Assembly (NCBI RefSeq): GCF_032921865.1
Contig: NZ_CP136684.1
Location: forward strand, 3,879,001 to 3,943,000
Length of the DNA: 64,000 bases
Reading direction: 5' to 3'
Origin: Thalassospira lucentensis
GTDB lineage: Bacteria; Pseudomonadota; Alphaproteobacteria; Rhodospirillales; Thalassospiraceae
The notes beneath the pieces were generated by a model. It saw nothing but the letters and a program-made list of their open reading frames with translations. It searched no databases and was not told where the DNA came from. A program made the translations under genes and the position numbers. Positions within the stretch are counted from its first letter, which is position 1. Each line of letters starts with the position of its first letter. Positions 1 to 9,171 of this stretch are shown here, piece by piece.

Positions 1-1708
1 TAAGCGGTATGGCGTGGTCATGTTTGCGATTGCGCGCACGTTCCAGCGGCACGACCTTGCGCGCGGTTTCGACATCTTTCGTGCCCGGGAATACCGCATG
101 AACAATCTCGCGGCCGGTATGGTGCCCTGCCCCGACCGACGCCAGAAGCGTATCGACACTTGGCAGTTTGAAGATCTTCAGGACACCATCGATTGCCTTG
201 TCGGAATAATCGTAGCCTTCCTGCCGGAATGCCTTTTGCAGAATGGCCTTGCCCAGATCCTTGTACTGGTCTTCCTGCTGCTGGCGGATGAAACGGCGGA
301 TACGCGCACGCGCCTTGCCGGTCGCGACAAACCGTTCCCATGTGGGATTCGGTGTCTGCGCCTTCGAGGTTACGATTTCGACCTGATCACCATTATTCAG
401 GGTCGTGCGCAACGGTACCATCGCGCCGTTCACTTTCGCCCCGACACAGGTGTCGCCGATATGGGTATGGATCATATAGGCAAAGTCGACAGGCGTGGCA
501 CCAGCCGGCAATGCAATCACATCGCCTTTCGGGCTGAAACAGAACACCTGATCCTGGAACATCGCAAGCTTGGTATGCTCAAGGAATTCTTCGGGTTCTG
601 AGGCATGTTCAAGGATATCAAGCAGATCGCGCAGCCAGCGATACTGAACGCCTTCCTTGTTTTCATCCCCGTTGCCCTGTTTATAGGCCCAGTGTGCAGC
701 CACACCGTTTTCGTTGACCTCGTGCATCTGCCGGGTGCGTATCTGCACCTCGATACGATGATTTTCCGGGCCAAGTACGGTGGTATGAATGGATCGGTAG
801 CCGTTCGGCTTGGGGGTCGATATGTAATCCTTGAACCGGCCCGGCACGACCTTGTAGTTGGCATGCAGATAACCAAGAACCTCGTAGCATTGCGGCATGT
901 CCTCGACCAGAACACGGAACGCCATGATATCGGACAGTTCACCAAAGGTGATGTTCTTGCGCTGCATCTTCTGCCAGATCGAATAAGGACGCTTTTCACG
1001 CCCGTAAATATCGACCGACAGCCCCTGACGGCTGATGACTTCTTTCAGCTCGCTGACAATCCGGTTGACGACATTGTCGTCCTTCTCGCGCAGGAACTCC
1101 AGACGCGCACGGATCGAATCACGTGCTTCCTGATTGATATGCTGGAAGGCAAGGTCTTCAAGTTCTTCCTTGATGTCGTGCATACCGATGCGTTCAGCAA
1201 GCGGCGCATAAATCTCGAGCGTTTCGGCGGCAATCCGCACCCGTTTTTCCGGCTTCGGGATGTAATGCAGGGTGCGCATGTTGTGCAAACGGTCGGCAAG
1301 CTTCACCAGCAGAACCCGGATGTCCTCGGACATTGCCAGCAACAGTTTGCGGAAATTCTCTGCCTGTTTTGAGTCGGCAGATTTAAGCTCGATCTGGGTC
1401 AGCTTGGTCACACCATCGACCAGCTTCATGATGTTGCTGCCAAACAGCTTGGTAATTTCCTGCGGTGTTGCGTCGGTGTCTTCGATGGTGTCGTGCAACA
1501 GTGCCGTGATGATCGTGTCGCAATCAAGTTTGTAGTTCGTCAGAATACCGGCGACTTCGATCGGATGGGAAAAATACGGGTCCCCATTGGCGCGCTTCTG
1601 CGAACCGTGTTTTTGGGTAGCATAGACATATGCCCGGTTCAGCGACGTTTCGCATGCATCCGGATCATAGGCCTTAACCCGTTCCACAAGTTCGTATTGG
1701 CGCATCAT
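1..1708 (-). CDS. rel: Rel/SpoT-family (p)ppGpp synthetase/hydrolase, C-terminus cut by window edge
   Basis: The frame is open from an ATG at 1708 to the left edge, giving about 569 residues; the family is usually 700-750, so the C-terminal regulatory part (ACT region) lies outside. It makes and degrades the stringent-response alarmone (p)ppGpp. The N-terminal HD hydrolase motif is intact (ALLHDTIEDT, near residue 65), followed by the synthetase region (RPYSIWQKM, then DYISTPKPNGYRSIHT and EVQIRT) and a TGS domain (FCFSPKGDVIALPAGATPVD). Both activities therefore look preserved, as expected for the single bifunctional Rel of alphaproteobacteria. GGAGAA lies about 8 nt before the ATG at 1708; a second ATG follows at 1705. 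It sits downstream of rpoZ, a common pairing, but a terminator separates them. Confidence 0.95.
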   Translation of the reverse strand, partial: MMRQYELVERVKAYDPDACETSLNRAYVYATQKHGSQKRANGDPYFSHPIEVAGILTNYKLDCDTIITALLHDTIEDTDATPQEITKLFGSNIMKLVDGVTKLTQIELKSADSKQAENFRKLLLAMSEDIRVLLVKLADRLHNMRTLHYIPKPEKRVRIAAETLEIYAPLAERIGMHDIKEELEDLAFQHINQEARDSIRARLEFLREKDDNVVNRIVSELKEVISRQGLSVDIYGREKRPYSIWQKMQRKNITFGELSDIMAFRVLVEDMPQCYEVLGYLHANYKVVPGRFKDYISTPKPNGYRSIHTTVLGPENHRIEVQIRTRQMHEVNENGVAAHWAYKQGNGDENKEGVQYRWLRDLLDILEHASEPEEFLEHTKLAMFQDQVFCFSPKGDVIALPAGATPVDFAYMIHTHIGDTCVGAKVNGAMVPLRTTLNNGDQVEIVTSKAQTPNPTWERFVATGKARARIRRFIRQQQEDQYKDLGKAILQKAFRQEGYDYSDKAIDGVLKIFKLPSVDTLLASVGAGHHTGREIVHAVFPGTKDVETARKVVPLERARNRKHDHAIPL

Positions 1709-1784
1709 TCAGTGGCTTCTCCGTATTCGTCTGACGGGGCTAAATCCATACCCCTTCATAAGATAGTACGATTTGGATAAAAAA

Positions 1785-1812
1785 AAGCCACGGAAGATAA
1801 TCACCGTGGCTT
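1785..1812 (-). terminator. Rho-independent terminator after rpoZ
   Basis: A 9-bp perfect stem AAGCCACGG/CCGTGGCTT with a 10-nt loop; on the minus strand it is followed by a run of T residues. It lies between the rpoZ stop and the rel start, so it should end most rpoZ transcripts and means rel probably has its own promoter or depends on readthrough. Confidence 0.85.
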
Positions 1813-1850
1813 TTCTTTTGAAAGCTGTCTCAGAACAAGGTTACTTGACC

Positions 1851-2189
1851 TTATTCGTCTTCGTCAGCGGACGGGATGGTCACGCCAACCGAAGCATCTT
1901 CAATTGCTTCTGCCATCAGCTTCGGACCAAAATCGTCTTCGGCTTCTTCAGGCTCATCGGATTCCACATGCCGCTGCAAGCCGGAAACCATACCATTGCG
2001 CAGATCGTCATAATCAACGGTCTGTTCTGCAATTTCGCGCAGGGCAACAACCGGGTTCTTGTCGTTGTCACGATCAATGGTCAGTTCGGCACCGGCCGAG
2101 ATGTTGCGTGCACGCTGAGCTGCCAGCATCACGAGCTCGAAGCGGTTCGGAATCTTTTCAACGCAATCTTCGACGGTAACGCGCGCCAT
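1851..2189 (-). CDS. rpoZ: DNA-directed RNA polymerase omega subunit
   Basis: Encodes 112 residues. Omega helps assemble the beta-prime subunit into RNA polymerase and is linked to (p)ppGpp response in many proteobacteria. The N-terminus [20 protein letters not shown] and the following [12 protein letters not shown] match the family signature. The frame extends upstream to 2258, but the ATG at 2189 begins exactly at the conserved MARVTVEDC start. After about residue 70 there is a strongly acidic tail rich in Asp and Glu ending ADEDE, longer than the 91-residue E. coli protein and typical of alphaproteobacterial forms. Downstream is a terminator and then rel. Confidence 0.95.
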   Translation of the reverse strand: MARVTVEDCVEKIPNRFELVMLAAQRARNISAGAELTIDRDNDKNPVVALREIAEQTVDYDDLRNGMVSGLQRHVESDEPEEAEDDFGPKLMAEAIEDASVGVTIPSADEDE

Positions 2190-2306
2190 AAATGTCTCCA
2201 GAAATACTTTTGGGGTGTCCAGACCGGACTTTATAGCGTCGCATTTGGATTGTTGCAACAGCGAAGCCGTCCGGATGGGAAGGTTTTTAGCGGTTCTTTA
2301 CGCATA

Positions 2307-2834
2307 TCAGGATTGTTTGCGGATTTCCTGATCCGCCGGAAGCGCCCCGATCAAATCATCAATCGACTGACAAAGCTGCGGATGCTGCCAGTTTGGAACG
2401 ATATCGCGAAGCGGCAGCAGAACGAACGCCCGTTGGTGCATGCGTGGATGGGGCACCTGAATACCACCCTGCTCGATCACCAGATCATCCCCATAGGCAA
2501 TCAGATCAAGATCGATGGCACGCGCCTCGTTTCTTTCGCGCCGAACGCGGCCAAACTCGGCCTCAACCTTGTGTAAACGCGCCAGAAGATCATGCGCGCT
2601 CAAACCGGTTTCAAGCCGGGCGACACCATTGACATACCAGGGCTGATCCGACACGGGAACCGGGGCGGTCTCGTAGAACGGGGATACATTTGCCACAGAA
2701 ATGTCGCCATCCTCCGCCAATCGTTTAAGGGCCGCTTTCAATGTATCGGCAGGCGCCCCATATTCCTCGGTAGGAAGATTGGCGCCAAAGGCGATCAGGA
2801 TCACCCTGTCATTACGGGCAGTGTCGTTGTTCAT
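2307..2834 (-). CDS. folK: 6-hydroxymethyl-7,8-dihydropterin pyrophosphokinase (HPPK)
   Basis: About 175 residues. Transfers pyrophosphate from ATP to 6-hydroxymethyl-dihydropterin in folate synthesis, in the cytoplasm. The family signature is clear: ILIAFGANLP near the N-terminus, ETAPVPVSDQPWYVNGV, and ARAIDLDLIAYG, whose two Asp residues bind magnesium, followed by VPHPRMHQRAFVLLPL. I chose the ATG at 2834; an in-frame GTG at 2849 would add five residues, and neither has a strong ribosome-binding site. It lies upstream of rpoZ on the same strand with a gap of about 117 nt. Confidence 0.95.
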   Translation of the reverse strand: MNNDTARNDRVILIAFGANLPTEEYGAPADTLKAALKRLAEDGDISVANVSPFYETAPVPVSDQPWYVNGVARLETGLSAHDLLARLHKVEAEFGRVRRERNEARAIDLDLIAYGDDLVIEQGGIQVPHPRMHQRAFVLLPLRDIVPNWQHPQLCQSIDDLIGALPADQEIRKQS

Positions 2835-3025
2835 GGTCGGCTTGCTCACGAAACGGGCTGTTGCACATCATTTGCGGGGATGCTGGCGCATAACTACGGA
2901 AGCGATCCCGTTGTGTCCACGATATTTTCGCCCTTTCTTTGTGTGCAGTTGCACGGTAAAAAAGTCGGCGTTTCCCGAATTTTGGAAACGGCATTATTAA
3001 AAAGCTATGTTTGAGGAATTTTCAG

Positions 3026-3634
3026 ATGATTTTTTACCCGCAGGAACGCATCGGGCTGTTCATTGACGGCTCGAACCTCTATGCCGCGGCCAGAGCACTT
3101 GGTTTCGACATAGATTACAAACGCTTGCTGGATCTTTTTGCACAAAAGGGTCAACTGATCCGTGCCTTCTACTACACCGCGCTGATCGAAGATCAGGAAT
3201 ACTCCCCCATCCGTCCGCTGGTCGACTGGCTTGACTATAATGGCTACACCATGGTCACCAAACCGACCAAGGAATTCACCGATGCCGCCGGTCGCCGGAA
3301 AATCAAGGGCAACATGGATATCGAGCTTGCGATCGATGTCATGGAAATGGCCCAGCATCTTGATCATGTTGTCATTTTCTCGGGCGATGGCGATTTCCGA
3401 CGTCTTGTCGACGCGGTTCAGCGCAAAGGTGTTCGTGTTACCGTTGTATCGACCGTCAAATCGAATCCCCCGATGGTTGCCGACGAACTGCGTCGTCAGG
3501 CCGACAACTTTATCGAGTTGACGGAACTGGAAGGCACAATCGCCCGCAAGGTTCAGCAACGTCGCGAAGATGACCATCCGGATTTTGACGATCACCCGCA
3601 ACATCCCGATCTTGAAGAAATTGATTTCGATTAA
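3026..3634 (+). CDS. NYN domain (LabA/DUF88-like) putative ribonuclease
   Basis: 202 residues, a NYN/PIN-like nuclease fold. The acidic residues expected for metal binding are present: LFIDGSNLY (about residue 12), GNMDIELAIDVMEMA in the middle, and FSGDGDFRRLVDAV near residue 118. The C-terminal 30 residues are Asp/Glu/His-rich and probably disordered. Family members are proposed RNases or RNA-binding regulators, but the substrate here is unknown. The ATG at 3026 has GAGG about 9 nt upstream; an in-frame TTG at 3011 is less likely since it would swallow that site. It is followed by uracil-DNA glycosylase and recQ on the same strand. Confidence 0.85.
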   Translation: MIFYPQERIGLFIDGSNLYAAARALGFDIDYKRLLDLFAQKGQLIRAFYYTALIEDQEYSPIRPLVDWLDYNGYTMVTKPTKEFTDAAGRRKIKGNMDIELAIDVMEMAQHLDHVVIFSGDGDFRRLVDAVQRKGVRVTVVSTVKSNPPMVADELRRQADNFIELTELEGTIARKVQQRREDDHPDFDDHPQHPDLEEIDFD

Positions 3635-3658
3635 TCTCCTCTTTTGTTGATCAAATGA

Positions 3659-3684
3659 CCGGGCGCAGAACAAATTGCGCCCGG
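3659..3684 (+). terminator. GC-rich hairpin after the NYN gene
   Basis: Perfect 8-bp stem CCGGGCGC/GCGCCCGG with a 10-nt loop, 25 nt after the NYN stop. There is no T tract on the plus strand, so it may be a weak or Rho-assisted terminator or an mRNA 3'-end stabiliser. Its presence also argues that the next gene starts at 3703 and not at the earlier in-frame ATG at 3655. Confidence 0.5.
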
Positions 3685-3702
3685 CAAACTGTCGGACACG
3701 CC

Positions 3703-4344
3703 ATGACCACCTACCTTCAACCCGACAGGGACTGCCAACTTTGCCCGCGCCTTGTTGATTTTCGTCGTGCCAATCAGGCAAAATTTCCCGATTTCTATAA
3801 CGGTCCGGTCCGCCCTTTTGGGCCCATTGATGCCCGCCTGCTTGTCGTTGGACTTGCACCGGGCTTAAAGGGGGCGAATGCAACCGGTCGCCCGTTTACC
3901 GGCGATTACGCCGGTGATCTTCTTTATGACACGCTCAGGAAATTCGGTTTTGCCAAGGGCACCTATGCAAAACGTCCGGATGACGGACTTGAACTGATTG
4001 ATTGCCGGATCACCAATGCCGTCAAATGCGTGCCGCCGGAAAACAAGCCGACAGGCCCCGAAGCCAATACCTGCCGTCCCTTCCTGATCAGCGAATTTGG
4101 CGCGATGAAAAACCTTTCGGCCATTCTGTGCCTTGGACAGGTTGCCCATCAGGCCATGCTGCGCACCTTTGGCCTGAAGCTTTCATCCCTGAAATTCGGT
4201 CATGGTGCATCCCATCAAATGGAAAATGGCATCACACTGTTTGATAGCTATCACTGTTCGCGCTACAACACCCAGACCTATCGCCTGACGCCGGAGATGT
4301 TTGAAAACGTCTTTGCCGATATCCGCGCACATCTGGACCGTTAA
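3703..4344 (+). CDS. Uracil-DNA glycosylase, family 5 (UDGb type, iron-sulfur)
   Basis: 213 residues. Removes uracil (and in this family other deaminated bases) from DNA to start base excision repair. Motif A reads [19 protein letters not shown], the UDGb form rather than the GEAPG form of family 4. Four cysteines fit a 4Fe-4S cluster: CQLC near the N-terminus and the pair flanking [14 protein letters not shown]. The C-terminal motif [15 protein letters not shown] holds the His of the DNA-intercalation loop. The ATG at 3703 precedes the first Cys motif closely; an upstream ATG at 3655 would include the intergenic hairpin. The next frame, recQ, follows immediately. Confidence 0.92.
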   Translation: MTTYLQPDRDCQLCPRLVDFRRANQAKFPDFYNGPVRPFGPIDARLLVVGLAPGLKGANATGRPFTGDYAGDLLYDTLRKFGFAKGTYAKRPDDGLELIDCRITNAVKCVPPENKPTGPEANTCRPFLISEFGAMKNLSAILCLGQVAHQAMLRTFGLKLSSLKFGHGASHQMENGITLFDSYHCSRYNTQTYRLTPEMFENVFADIRAHLDR

Positions 4345-4387
4345 ATTGCCTGATACAGCACCACTACCCGACCTGCTCGACCGACCC

Positions 4388-6196
4388 ATGCAACGTCTGC
4401 CGATTGACGTTCTGCGCGAAGTATTCGGCTATGACAGTTTCCGTGGCCAGCAGGCCGAAATCATCGACCATGTGATTGCCGGCAACGATGCACTGGTTCT
4501 GATGCCAACGGGTGGCGGCAAATCCCTGTGTTATCAGATTCCCGCCTTGTGTCGCCCCGGAACCGCCGTTGTTGTGTCACCACTGATTGCGCTGATGAAG
4601 GATCAGGTCGACGCACTAAGCCAGCTTGGCGTCAAGGCGGCCTTTATAAATTCAACACTTACGCCCGAAGCTGCACGCGAAATAGAAACCCGTGCGGTTG
4701 ATGGCGATATTGATCTGCTTTACGTGGCGCCTGAACGGTTTGCGACGGATCGTTTTCTCAACCTGCTTGACCGGATCAGCATATCGTTGTTCGCGATTGA
4801 CGAAGCCCATTGCGTTTCGCAGTGGGGGCATGATTTCCGGCCGGAATATCGCAGGCTTGATCTGCTGCCAACGCGCTTCCCGCATGTGCCGCGTGTTGCC
4901 CTGACCGCAACGGCAGATACCCCGACCCGCAAGGACATTGCCGAAAACCTGCATCTGACGAATGCGCAATGTTTTCTGACCGGTTTTGACCGACCCAATA
5001 TCACCTACCGGATCGAAACAAAGGGCAATTCAAAACAGCGCCTTCTGTCGTTCCTGAACCGGGAACATCCCGAAGATGCCGGCATCGTCTATTGCCTGTC
5101 TCGCCGCAAGACAGAAGACGTTGCCCAATGGCTGACCGATAACGGGCGCCCCGCCTTGCCCTATCACGCCGGACTGACACAGGAAACAAGGCAGCTTCAT
5201 CAGGACAGGTTCCTGCGCGAAGACGGTCTGATCATTTGCGCAACGGTTGCCTTTGGCATGGGGATCGACAAGCCGAATGTCCGCTTTGTCGCCCATCTGA
5301 ACCTGCCCAAAAGCATGGAAGCCTATTATCAGGAAACCGGCCGTGCGGGCCGCGACGGCCTTCCGGCCAATGCATGGATGAATTACGATCTGTCCGATAT
5401 CGTTTCCATCCGCTCCATGCTGGCATCATCTGACGCACCTGACAGTCAGAAGCGCATTGAAAGCCGCAAGCTTGATGCCTTGGTCGGCCTTGCCGAAACC
5501 ACAAAATGCCGTCGCCAGGTCATTTTGTCCTATTTCGGTGAAGAAGACGCAAAACCCTGCGGCAATTGCGATACCTGTCTTGAGCCGGTTGATACCTGGG
5601 ACGCAACAGATGCATCCCGCAAGGCACTCTCAGCGGTCTACCGCACCGGACAGCGGTTCGGTCCGGCCCACATCATCGAAGTCCTGATGGGACGTAAAAC
5701 CGAAAAAATCCGCCAAAACAATCATGACGATCTTTCCGTCTATGGTATCGGCAAGGATGTTTCCCAACCGCAATGGCGATCTGTTTTCCGCCAGTTGCTT
5801 GCCATGGGCTATCTTCAGGTTGATGTCGAAGGCCATGGTGGTGTTTACCTGACCGAGGAATCCCGTCCTGTGCTGCGCGGCGAGAAAGTCGTTGAAATGC
5901 GCAAGGATCCGGGCGAAAGCAAACGTGCCATGACCAAGCGGCTGCGTGATTTCGATACCGAGTTCGAGAGCGAGGAAGACCGCGATCTGTGGGAACGCCT
6001 GCGCAACCTGCGCCGCGAGCTTGCCAGCAGCCAGAATGTCCCGCCCTATGTCATTTTCAGTGACAGAACGCTTTGGGAAATGGTCCGGTTCAAACCGCGG
6101 ACATTGCAGGATATGGCATCGATCAATGGTGTCGGCGTCAAGAAACTGGACCAGTATGGTCTTGTTTTCCTTGATGTCATGGATGGACGGCGCTGA
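4388..6196 (+). CDS. recQ: ATP-dependent DNA helicase RecQ
   Basis: 602 residues from the chosen ATG, close to the 609 of E. coli. A 3'-5' DNA helicase for recombination and stalled-fork repair. Walker A is [15 protein letters not shown] near residue 40, the DEAH box is [20 protein letters not shown] near 137, and motif VI is [12 protein letters not shown]. The zinc-binding RQC cysteines appear in [14 protein letters not shown] and CGNCDTC, and an HRDC domain covers the last 75 residues. The frame is open back to ATG 4301 inside the glycosylase gene, with a TTG at 4346 also possible; I chose 4388 because homology begins at [21 protein letters not shown]. Confidence 0.95.
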   Translation: MQRLPIDVLREVFGYDSFRGQQAEIIDHVIAGNDALVLMPTGGGKSLCYQIPALCRPGTAVVVSPLIALMKDQVDALSQLGVKAAFINSTLTPEAAREIETRAVDGDIDLLYVAPERFATDRFLNLLDRISISLFAIDEAHCVSQWGHDFRPEYRRLDLLPTRFPHVPRVALTATADTPTRKDIAENLHLTNAQCFLTGFDRPNITYRIETKGNSKQRLLSFLNREHPEDAGIVYCLSRRKTEDVAQWLTDNGRPALPYHAGLTQETRQLHQDRFLREDGLIICATVAFGMGIDKPNVRFVAHLNLPKSMEAYYQETGRAGRDGLPANAWMNYDLSDIVSIRSMLASSDAPDSQKRIESRKLDALVGLAETTKCRRQVILSYFGEEDAKPCGNCDTCLEPVDTWDATDASRKALSAVYRTGQRFGPAHIIEVLMGRKTEKIRQNNHDDLSVYGIGKDVSQPQWRSVFRQLLAMGYLQVDVEGHGGVYLTEESRPVLRGEKVVEMRKDPGESKRAMTKRLRDFDTEFESEEDRDLWERLRNLRRELASSQNVPPYVIFSDRTLWEMVRFKPRTLQDMASINGVGVKKLDQYGLVFLDVMDGRR

Positions 6197-6208
6197 TCCG
6201 GACCGGCA

Positions 6209-6805
6209 TCAAGCCCCGGCCAGAGCTTCCTTGATTGCGCTCACAACCGCATCATCTTCCGGCTTGATCCGGGTGGCAAAACTGGCAACCAGATTGCCGT
6301 TCGGATCGACCAGATATTTGTGGAAGTTCCATTTCGGGGCCTGATCGCTGCCAAGTTCCGCCTCCGCCCATTTAAAGAACGGATGCGCATCGTCTCCACG
6401 AACAGACTGTTTGGTGGTCACCGGGAAATCGACATCAAAATTGACGGTGCAGAAATCCTTGATTTCACTGTCATCGGCATATTCCTGCCCACCAAAATCA
6501 CCCGATGGAACTCCCAGAACAACCAATCCATCCGCCTGGTATTCCGACCAGAGTGCCTGAAGCCCGGTATATTGCGGTGTATAGCCACACATCGACGCGG
6601 TATTGACGACCAGAACCGCCTTGCCGCGATAATCCGCAAGATTGATTTCTCCCCCGTCAATTGATGGGAATGAAAAATCGTGAGCATTCATCGCTTTATC
6701 GCCAGCCATGGCAGAATTTCCAATCATCAGGCAAATCAGTCCACATAAACCGGACTTCAACAGATTCCGCATTCCGTTTTCGAAAGTTCTGATTTTCCTA
6801 GCCAT
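6209..6805 (-). CDS. Secreted glutathione peroxidase family protein
   Basis: 198 residues of the GPx/thioredoxin-fold family, reducing peroxides with thiol donors. The catalytic Cys is in NTASMCGYTPQY, followed by GVPSGDFGGQE and KWNFHKYLVDPNG with the expected Gln, Trp and Asn. It is the Cys, not selenocysteine, form. Residues about 12-35 form a signal peptide (LLKSGLCGLICLMIGNSAMA), so the enzyme should act in the periplasm. The ATG at 6805 has GGAAGAG 5 nt upstream and overlaps the end of the molybdopterin gene by 8 nt, implying a two-gene transcript. It converges with recQ, leaving only 12 nt between them. Confidence 0.9.
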   Translation of the reverse strand: MARKIRTFENGMRNLLKSGLCGLICLMIGNSAMAGDKAMNAHDFSFPSIDGGEINLADYRGKAVLVVNTASMCGYTPQYTGLQALWSEYQADGLVVLGVPSGDFGGQEYADDSEIKDFCTVNFDVDFPVTTKQSVRGDDAHPFFKWAEAELGSDQAPKWNFHKYLVDPNGNLVASFATRIKPEDDAVVSAIKEALAGA

Positions 6806-7457
6806 ATCGCTCTTCCGTCCATGGATCGGCATTATTGTGATAGCCACGTACTTCCCAAAATCCGGGTTTGTCGGTTTTGGAAAATGTTATCTGCTTCACC
6901 CATTTGGCACTTTTCCAGAAATACAGCTTGGGGATGATCACGCGAACCGGGCCGCCATGTTCCTCGGTCAGTGGCGCATCTTCCCAATGATGGGCAAGTA
7001 AAACATCATCATCGAGAAACTGATCAATCCGCACATTGGTCGTATAACCGTCGTGGGCGGTGAAAAGTACATGACGGGCATCTGATGTCGGCTTTACCAG
7101 ATCGGCAAGCGACAAGGCAGACACACCCTGCCAGTGATTGTCGTAACGCGACCAACTGGTAACACAATGAATATCGTTCTTTGCCATAAAGGGCGGTAGA
7201 TCAAGCAACTGGCTGAAATCAAGCGTGACCGGGTTTTCAACCTCGCCGTCAATCGTCAGGCGAAACTCATCCGTTCCGACATGTGGCGTGATGCCAAGAT
7301 CAAGCACCGGCCAGTCCTTGACCTCGCGCTGGCCGGGTGGCAGGCGGTTTTCATGGGCATGATCGGCCTGCCCCGTCAAAAGACGGCCGTTTTCCGCCCA
7401 TTTCTGTTTCGCTTCGATCAGCTTTTGTTTGATCTTGCCACTGAAACCATCAGCCAT
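6798..7457 (-). CDS. Sulfite oxidase-like molybdopterin-dependent oxidoreductase
   Basis: 219 residues with an oxidoreductase molybdopterin-binding domain (SUOX/YedY/YuiH type). The likely molybdenum-ligating Cys is in NDIHCVTSWSRYDNHWQGV, about residue 98; the C-terminal GFWEVRGYHNNADPW is also characteristic. No signal peptide is visible, so unlike MsrP it should be cytoplasmic; the substrate is unknown. The ATG at 7457 is preceded by GGGAGGATGATGA, a strong ribosome-binding site. It overlaps the secreted glutathione peroxidase by 8 nt. moaC for cofactor synthesis is present elsewhere in the window. Confidence 0.88.
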   Translation of the reverse strand: MADGFSGKIKQKLIEAKQKWAENGRLLTGQADHAHENRLPPGQREVKDWPVLDLGITPHVGTDEFRLTIDGEVENPVTLDFSQLLDLPPFMAKNDIHCVTSWSRYDNHWQGVSALSLADLVKPTSDARHVLFTAHDGYTTNVRIDQFLDDDVLLAHHWEDAPLTEEHGGPVRVIIPKLYFWKSAKWVKQITFSKTDKPGFWEVRGYHNNADPWTEERYG

Positions 7458-7487
7458 TCATCATCCTCCCTGACCACATCATACGAA

Positions 7488-7524
7488 AAATGGCGCAGTC
7501 ATGTTCACCATGTCTGCGCCATTT
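7488..7524 (-). terminator. Rho-independent terminator after smpB
   Basis: An 11-bp stem AAATGGCGCAG/CTGCGCCATTT around a 15-nt loop that can extend the pairing (CATG/CATG). On the minus strand it ends in a T5 tract. It lies between smpB and the molybdopterin oxidoreductase gene and should end the dapA-smpB transcript. Confidence 0.85.
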
Positions 7525-7576
7525 ATGCATTCTATCGCCATTGGCAAGCAATACACATGCTTGCGAGGCAGGAAAG

Positions 7577-8053
7577 TTATCCGAAATCCCGCATGATCCG
7601 GGCCTTGTCACGCTGCCAGTCACGTTCCTTGACCGCTTCACGCTTGTCAGCCTTTTTCTTGCCTTCCGCGATCGCCAGTTCAAGTTTGGCGATGCCGCGG
7701 TCATTGAAATAAAGCTTTACCGGAACAAGGGTGAACCCCTTTTTGTTCAGGGCGTCGCTCATTTTCGTGATTTCACGTTTATGCAAAAGCAGTTTGCGCG
7801 GACGGCGTTCTTCATGGCCGAACGGCATCTTGCTTTGATATTCCGGGATATAGGCATTAATCAGCCAGATCTCGCCGTTCTTTTCTTCGGCATAGGATTC
7901 CTGAATGTTCCCCTTGCCGTCACGAAGCGATTTGACCTCGGTCCCGCGCAGGGCGACCCCGGCTTCAAAAGTTTCCGTCAGGAAAAAATCGAAACGGGCC
8001 CGCCTGTTTTGCGCGACGACCTTGTTATTGCTGTCTTCTTTTTTCGGTGCCAT
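7577..8053 (-). CDS. smpB: SsrA-binding protein SmpB
   Basis: 158 residues. Binds tmRNA and delivers it to stalled ribosomes for trans-translation. The family pattern is plain: [14 protein letters not shown] at the N-terminus, [26 protein letters not shown], and the basic C-terminal tail [21 protein letters not shown] that enters the mRNA channel. It follows dapA by 30 nt on the same strand and probably shares its transcript, a frequent arrangement in alphaproteobacteria. No ssrA gene was seen nearby. Confidence 0.96.
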   Translation of the reverse strand: MAPKKEDSNNKVVAQNRRARFDFFLTETFEAGVALRGTEVKSLRDGKGNIQESYAEEKNGEIWLINAYIPEYQSKMPFGHEERRPRKLLLHKREITKMSDALNKKGFTLVPVKLYFNDRGIAKLELAIAEGKKKADKREAVKERDWQRDKARIMRDFG

Positions 8054-8083
8054 TACAACAACTTGTAGGCCGAAATTAATCCT

Positions 8084-8962
8084 TTAGGACAAAATTCCGG
8101 CAGTGCGCAGCGCGGTTTCGACACGCTGCTTGGATTCTTCGGTAATCTCGACCATCGGCAAACGCATGTGGCTGCCGCAAAGGCCAAGAAGCTCGGCTGC
8201 GTATTTGACCGGCCCCGGGCTGGTTTCGCAGAACATCGCCTTGTGAACCGGCAGAAGCCGATAATTCAACTCCTGAACCTTGGCGATGTTCCCGGCTGCC
8301 CATGCGGTATGCAATTCCGCGCAAAGCTTCGGTGCGATGTTGGACGTGACCGAAATGCAGCCATGACCACCCTGTGCCAGGAACGGAACGATGGTGCCAT
8401 CTTCGCCCGATAGCTGGCAGAAATCCGCCCCTGCTGCCAAACGCGTCAATGCCGGACGTTCCAGATCGCTGGTCGCGTCTTTTACCCCGACGATGCGCGG
8501 CAGCTTCGAAAGCTGCGCCATCGTATCAACAGACATGTCCACGACCGAGCGGCCCGGAATGTTGTAGATCACGATCGGAATGTCGGTCGCGTCATGGATC
8601 GCCTTGTAATGCGCATAAAGACCGCGCTGACCGGGCTTGTTATAATAAGGCGTTACCACAAGTGCCGCATCCGCCCCGGCATTCTGGGCATGACGGGTCA
8701 ACGAAATCGCCTCTGCGGTCGAATTTGAACCGGTTCCGGCAATAACCGGGCCACGGCCCTTGGCAACTTCAAGTGCCAGTTCAACAACGCGGTGGTGTTC
8801 CGCATGGCTCAAAGTCGGCGATTCACCTGTGGTTCCGACCGGCACAACACCGGTCGTGCCCTGTTTAAGCTGCCAATCCACAAACGACTGGAACGCTTTC
8901 TCATCGATTGCACCATCCTGTGTGAACGGTGTAATCAAAGCGGTAATCGAACCCTTAAACAT
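8084..8962 (-). CDS. dapA: 4-hydroxy-tetrahydrodipicolinate synthase
   Basis: 292 residues. Condenses pyruvate with aspartate semialdehyde, the first step toward lysine and meso-diaminopimelate for peptidoglycan. The N-terminus MFKGSITALITPF, the substrate loop GTTGESPTLSHAEH, the Tyr region VVTPYYNKPGQRGLYAHY and the Schiff-base Lys in IVGVKDAT are all present. The ATG at 8962 is chosen over one at 8974 because GGAG lies 7 nt before it and homology begins at MFKGS. First gene of a likely dapA-smpB operon; divergent from the transglycosylase gene with about 210 nt between them. Confidence 0.96.
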   Translation of the reverse strand: MFKGSITALITPFTQDGAIDEKAFQSFVDWQLKQGTTGVVPVGTTGESPTLSHAEHHRVVELALEVAKGRGPVIAGTGSNSTAEAISLTRHAQNAGADAALVVTPYYNKPGQRGLYAHYKAIHDATDIPIVIYNIPGRSVVDMSVDTMAQLSKLPRIVGVKDATSDLERPALTRLAAGADFCQLSGEDGTIVPFLAQGGHGCISVTSNIAPKLCAELHTAWAAGNIAKVQELNYRLLPVHKAMFCETSPGPVKYAAELLGLCGSHMRLPMVEITEESKQRVETALRTAGILS

Positions 8963-9171
8963 CGATATCTCCAAATCTTATCGTGGATTGAAAGCGACGC
9001 GAAAATAGCGGCTGTTAAGGCATCCCGCAAGCGTCTGTATACATTAAAGCGCGCCTGGTTTGATCAAGGTTACTCTTTCCTCTCACGACCGATTGGCAAT
9101 TGGCTGTTTCACTGCCATAATAAGGGTGTCTGGAGCGCATTACCTGCCGCAAGGCAAAAGGGGAAATTTAA

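Noticed and set aside
605-1372. Plus-strand open frames opposite rel
   Set aside because: The minus-strand frame reads as an intact Rel protein throughout 1-1708, so the plus frames are shadows.
7458-7576. Possible ssrA (tmRNA) next to smpB
   Set aside because: The region holds only a terminator hairpin; no tRNA-like ends or tag frame were seen.
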